A stretch of 33,938 nt of DNA from Bacilli bacterium (GTDB lineage: Bacteria; Bacillota_I; Bacilli_A; RFN20; CAG-826), in NCBI GenBank assembly GCA_017619815.1, contig JAFZRR010000021.1, forward strand, positions 1-33,938. Reading direction: 5' to 3'. Made by a program: the position numbers and the translations under genes. Under the pieces are notes generated by a model. It was not told the DNA's origin. It worked only from the letters and a program-made list of their open reading frames with translations, and did not search any database. The number at the start of each line of letters is the position of its first letter. Within the stretch, counting starts at the first letter, position 1. Positions 31,639-33,938 of this stretch are shown in pieces.

Positions 31639-33114
31639 TTATTTGAACATCCTCGTGGCTTGGACGGCTTTTAACCAGCCAGAATATTTCTCGTTAATCT
31701 TCTCTGTGGACATTTGTGGTTTGAAGATTGCTTGATATGAATGGATGGATTTAATCTCCGCTAAATCTTTGTAGAAACCACTGGCTAAACCCGCTAAATA
31801 AGCAACGCCTAAGGCTGTTGTTTCTAAGCAAGTTGGAAGCATGATATCAGTATTTAAAATATCGGATTGGAATTGCATTAATAATTTGTTCTTTGTGGCG
31901 CCGCCATCGACTTTGAGATTCTTTAAGGAACCGTTGGTTTCTTTTTTCATAATTTCAAAGACGTCTTTGCATTGATAAGCAATAGCTTCTAAACACGCTC
32001 TAATGAAATGGTTTTTGGTTGTGCCACGGGTAATGCCAAAGGCAGAGCCTCTTGCATCATCATCCCAGTATGGAGTTCCTAAACCAACGAAAGCTGGAAC
32101 GAAATACATACCATTTGTATCTTTAACTTCCGCAGCAAATTTTTCACTTTCTGCAGCGTCATGAAGCATTCTCATTTGATCTCGTAACCATTGGACAACT
32201 GCGCCGCCTACGAAGACGGAACCTTCTAAGGCATATGTGACTTTATCACCGATTTGCCATGCGACAGTGGTTAATAAACCACTCTTCGATAAAACTGGCT
32301 TATTTCCGGTATTTAAAAGCATAAAGCAACCTGTGCCATATGTGTTCTTACTTTCACCTGGTTCGAAGCATGTTTGACCGAATAATGCGGCTTGTTGGTC
32401 ACCGGCTACACCACAGATTTTCACTTTGTTAGAGAAGAATGTTGCCACACCGTATTGATAAGATGATGGGCAGACCTTTGGTAACATGGATTTTGGAACG
32501 TTGAATAATTTTAATAATTCATCATCCCATTTATTTGTATTGATGTTATATAACATTGTTCTACTGGCATTTGTGACATCAGTAGCGTGAACTTTGCCTT
32601 TTGTCATCTTAAAGATGAGCCAGGAGTCCACTGTGCCAAATAATAATTCACCTGCTTCTGCGCGTGCTTGTCCATTTGGAACGTGGTCCAAAATGAATCT
32701 CACTTTGGATGCGGAGAAATATGGATTAATTAATAAGCCAGTTTTCTTGTGGATCAATTCTTTCTTGTCCTCGAATCTATCACAGATGTCCGCGGATTGA
32801 CGTGATTGCCATACGACTGCGTGATAAACTGGTAAACCAGTTTTCTTATCCCAAACAATCGCAGTTTCTCTTTGGTTGGTGATTCCGATAGAATCAACGC
32901 TTTCCATCGTCACGTTCGCTTTAACCAAAACTTCGTTAACGACATCAATGACGGAAACCCAGATGCCTAACGCATCTAGTTCCACCCAACCTCTATGAGG
33001 GAATAAGCATTCGATTTCTCTTTGAGCAATGGAACAAATATGTCCATCATAGTCAAAAAGAATCGCACGGCTTGATGTGGTACCTTGGTCAATAGAAAGA
33101 ATGTACTTTTTCAT
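31639..33114 (-). CDS. glpK: Glycerol kinase
   Basis: Phosphorylates glycerol to glycerol-3-phosphate for glycolysis or lipid synthesis. It is a FGGY-family kinase of 491 residues. It shows DQGTTSSRAILFD (9-21), the GITNQRETAIVWD and VWQSRQSADIC blocks, GVAGDQQAALFGQ, NTYGTGCFMLLNTG, YALEGSVFVGGAVVQWLRD and DGGATKN. The segment before GVAGDQQ (YGVATFFSNKVKI) lacks the histidine that HPr phosphorylates in enterococcal GlpK. The frame is open to 33156. The ATG at 33114 has AAGGA seven bases upstream and fits the family N-terminus. It starts one base after the stop of the upstream peptidase gene. No glpF or glpO is nearby. Confidence 0.97.
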   Translation of the reverse strand: MKKYILSIDQGTTSSRAILFDYDGHICSIAQREIECLFPHRGWVELDALGIWVSVIDVVNEVLVKANVTMESVDSIGITNQRETAIVWDKKTGLPVYHAVVWQSRQSADICDRFEDKKELIHKKTGLLINPYFSASKVRFILDHVPNGQARAEAGELLFGTVDSWLIFKMTKGKVHATDVTNASRTMLYNINTNKWDDELLKLFNVPKSMLPKVCPSSYQYGVATFFSNKVKICGVAGDQQAALFGQTCFEPGESKNTYGTGCFMLLNTGNKPVLSKSGLLTTVAWQIGDKVTYALEGSVFVGGAVVQWLRDQMRMLHDAAESEKFAAEVKDTNGMYFVPAFVGLGTPYWDDDARGSAFGITRGTTKNHFIRACLEAIAYQCKDVFEIMKKETNGSLKNLKVDGGATKNKLLMQFQSDILNTDIMLPTCLETTALGVAYLAGLASGFYKDLAEIKSIHSYQAIFKPQMSTEKINEKYSGWLKAVQATRMFK

Positions 33115-33115
33115 A

Positions 33116-33938
33116 TTATTTTCCTTTCGTACGGAATAATCTTTCGATATCTTCAATTTCCTTTGGAATTTCGATTGATAATACTTCTGCGGAAGATTCG
33201 TGAATTAAAACATCATCTTCGATGCGGACACCGATTCCTAAATCAGCGAAGTATAAACCTGGTTCAACAGTAATAACGTTGCCTTCTTCTAGTGGTTTTT
33301 CTCTATTAGAAGCATCGTGAGTGTCTAAACCGAGATGGTGACTAACGTTATGGAAATAGACTTTGATGATATCATCATCTTCATCTAATAAATCTAAACG
33401 GACACATTCATTCTTTAAGAATGTTTTTGCATATTCTTGTAAATCAGCGATGGTTAAACCAGCGTGAGCGTATTCAATAACCGCTTTGTTGCAGTTAAGA
33501 ACAGCTTCGTAAATTTGTTTTCCTTTACCGGTAAATACACCATCGACTGGGAAGGTACGGGAAATATCAGCGCAATAACCATTGCTCTTATATCCGAGAT
33601 CAAAGAGGATTAAATCACCACTTCTCACCGCACAGTTTTGTGTTGGGTAATGTAAGCATGTCGCATTCTTACCTGACGCAATAATTGTGGAGAATGCTAA
33701 TTTGCTTCTATTTTGACTTCTTCCGAAGAATTCAAATTCATCAGCGAGTTCATATTCCATTAATCCTGGACGTAATGAGAGGATTAATTTATTAATGCCT
33801 AAGTTTGTCGCCGCAATGGCGTCTTTAATTTGTTCAATTTCAAATTGAGATTTGACCATTCTTAAGGATGTGATGAATGGTTTGATATCTAATGTTGAAA
33901 GTTGAGGATATTTCGCTTCGAGTTCATCGCGTAGCATA
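33116..33938 (-). CDS. M24-family aminopeptidase (Xaa-Pro type), C-terminal part, cut by window edge
   Basis: Metallopeptidase that probably removes N-terminal residues before proline. The pita-bread catalytic domain is complete, while the N-terminal creatinase-like domain lies beyond the right edge. Counted from the first in-window Met (33937), metal ligands are D113 and D124 (LFDLGYKSNGYCADISRTF), H200 (VSHHLGLDTHD), E225 (TVEPGLYF) and E240 (RIEDDVL). The H-x-x-L-G-L-D-x-H-D motif is like E. coli PepP. The Met at 33937 is probably internal. It is followed by glpK after one base. Confidence 0.92.
   Translation of the reverse strand, partial: MLRDELEAKYPQLSTLDIKPFITSLRMVKSQFEIEQIKDAIAATNLGINKLILSLRPGLMEYELADEFEFFGRSQNRSKLAFSTIIASGKNATCLHYPTQNCAVRSGDLILFDLGYKSNGYCADISRTFPVDGVFTGKGKQIYEAVLNCNKAVIEYAHAGLTIADLQEYAKTFLKNECVRLDLLDEDDDIIKVYFHNVSHHLGLDTHDASNREKPLEEGNVITVEPGLYFADLGIGVRIEDDVLIHESSAEVLSIEIPKEIEDIERLFRTKGK

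Noticed and set aside
1..33938. Search for CRISPR arrays, insertion sequences, tRNA or rRNA genes and phage remains
   Set aside because: No direct-repeat arrays, terminal inverted repeats with transposase, or clover-leaf sequences were noticed; nearly all bases are in housekeeping genes.

Overview
The window comes from a low-GC, gene-dense bacterial chromosome that uses the standard bacterial code: TGA serves as a stop, for example for rsgA and rlmN, and tryptophans are TGG. Gene order and protein sequences point to Bacillota (Firmicutes), class Bacilli in the broad sense, probably one of the reduced gut lineages near Erysipelotrichia or the walled relatives of Mollicutes. That placement is inferred from protein character and synteny, without phylogeny. 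Most genes lie on the minus strand and are packed with ATGA or TAATG overlaps. No mobile element, CRISPR array, rRNA or tRNA was seen, and no gene-free stretch exceeds 300 bases; the longest is the 289-base divergent region 28494-28782.

Layout. (1) 6444 down to 1, minus: a glycogen operon glgC-glgD-glgA, then leuS and the start of coaX, which is cut by the left edge. (2) 6551-7333, plus: a small two-helix membrane protein and rpmB. (3) 13968 down to 7380, minus: a tightly coupled eight-gene operon made of an acidic-tailed small protein, an RsmB-like protein without catalytic cysteines, rlmN, prpC, a PASTA-less prkC, rsgA, rpe and a six-helix membrane protein. It runs from a promoter at about 13990 to a bidirectional terminator at 7350-7378. 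(4) 16803 down to 14017: gmk-priA, with rqcH divergent. (5) 18245-20647: ppa-trmL-thioredoxin-like lipoprotein on the minus strand and a second, larger thioredoxin-like lipoprotein on the plus strand. (6) 28493 down to 20637, minus: a PPi-type phosphofructokinase followed directly by the whole F1Fo ATP synthase operon atpI-B-E-F-H-A-G-D-C. (7) 28783-30420, plus: a TGS/uridine-kinase-type nucleoside kinase. (8) 33938 down to 30482, minus: an M24 aminopeptidase (cut by the right edge), glpK and an unrecognised 373-residue protein.

How the genes fit together. Blocks 3 and 4 are the widely conserved Firmicutes gmk-priA-rsmB-rlmN-prpC-prkC-rsgA-rpe neighbourhood, with rpoZ, coaBC, def and fmt absent. 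Central energy metabolism dominates the rest: glycogen synthesis (which releases PPi), a pyrophosphatase and a PPi-dependent PFK that compete for PPi, glycerol kinase, and an ATP synthase whose c subunit carries a two-carboxylate, Na+-type ion-binding motif. Several promoters sit so close to their start codons that the mRNAs should be leaderless or nearly so, while other genes have ordinary GGAGG leaders. No obviously new multi-gene system is present. The most noteworthy signals are the c-subunit motif, the catalytically dead RsmB-like protein, the leaderless genes and the promoter dyads.
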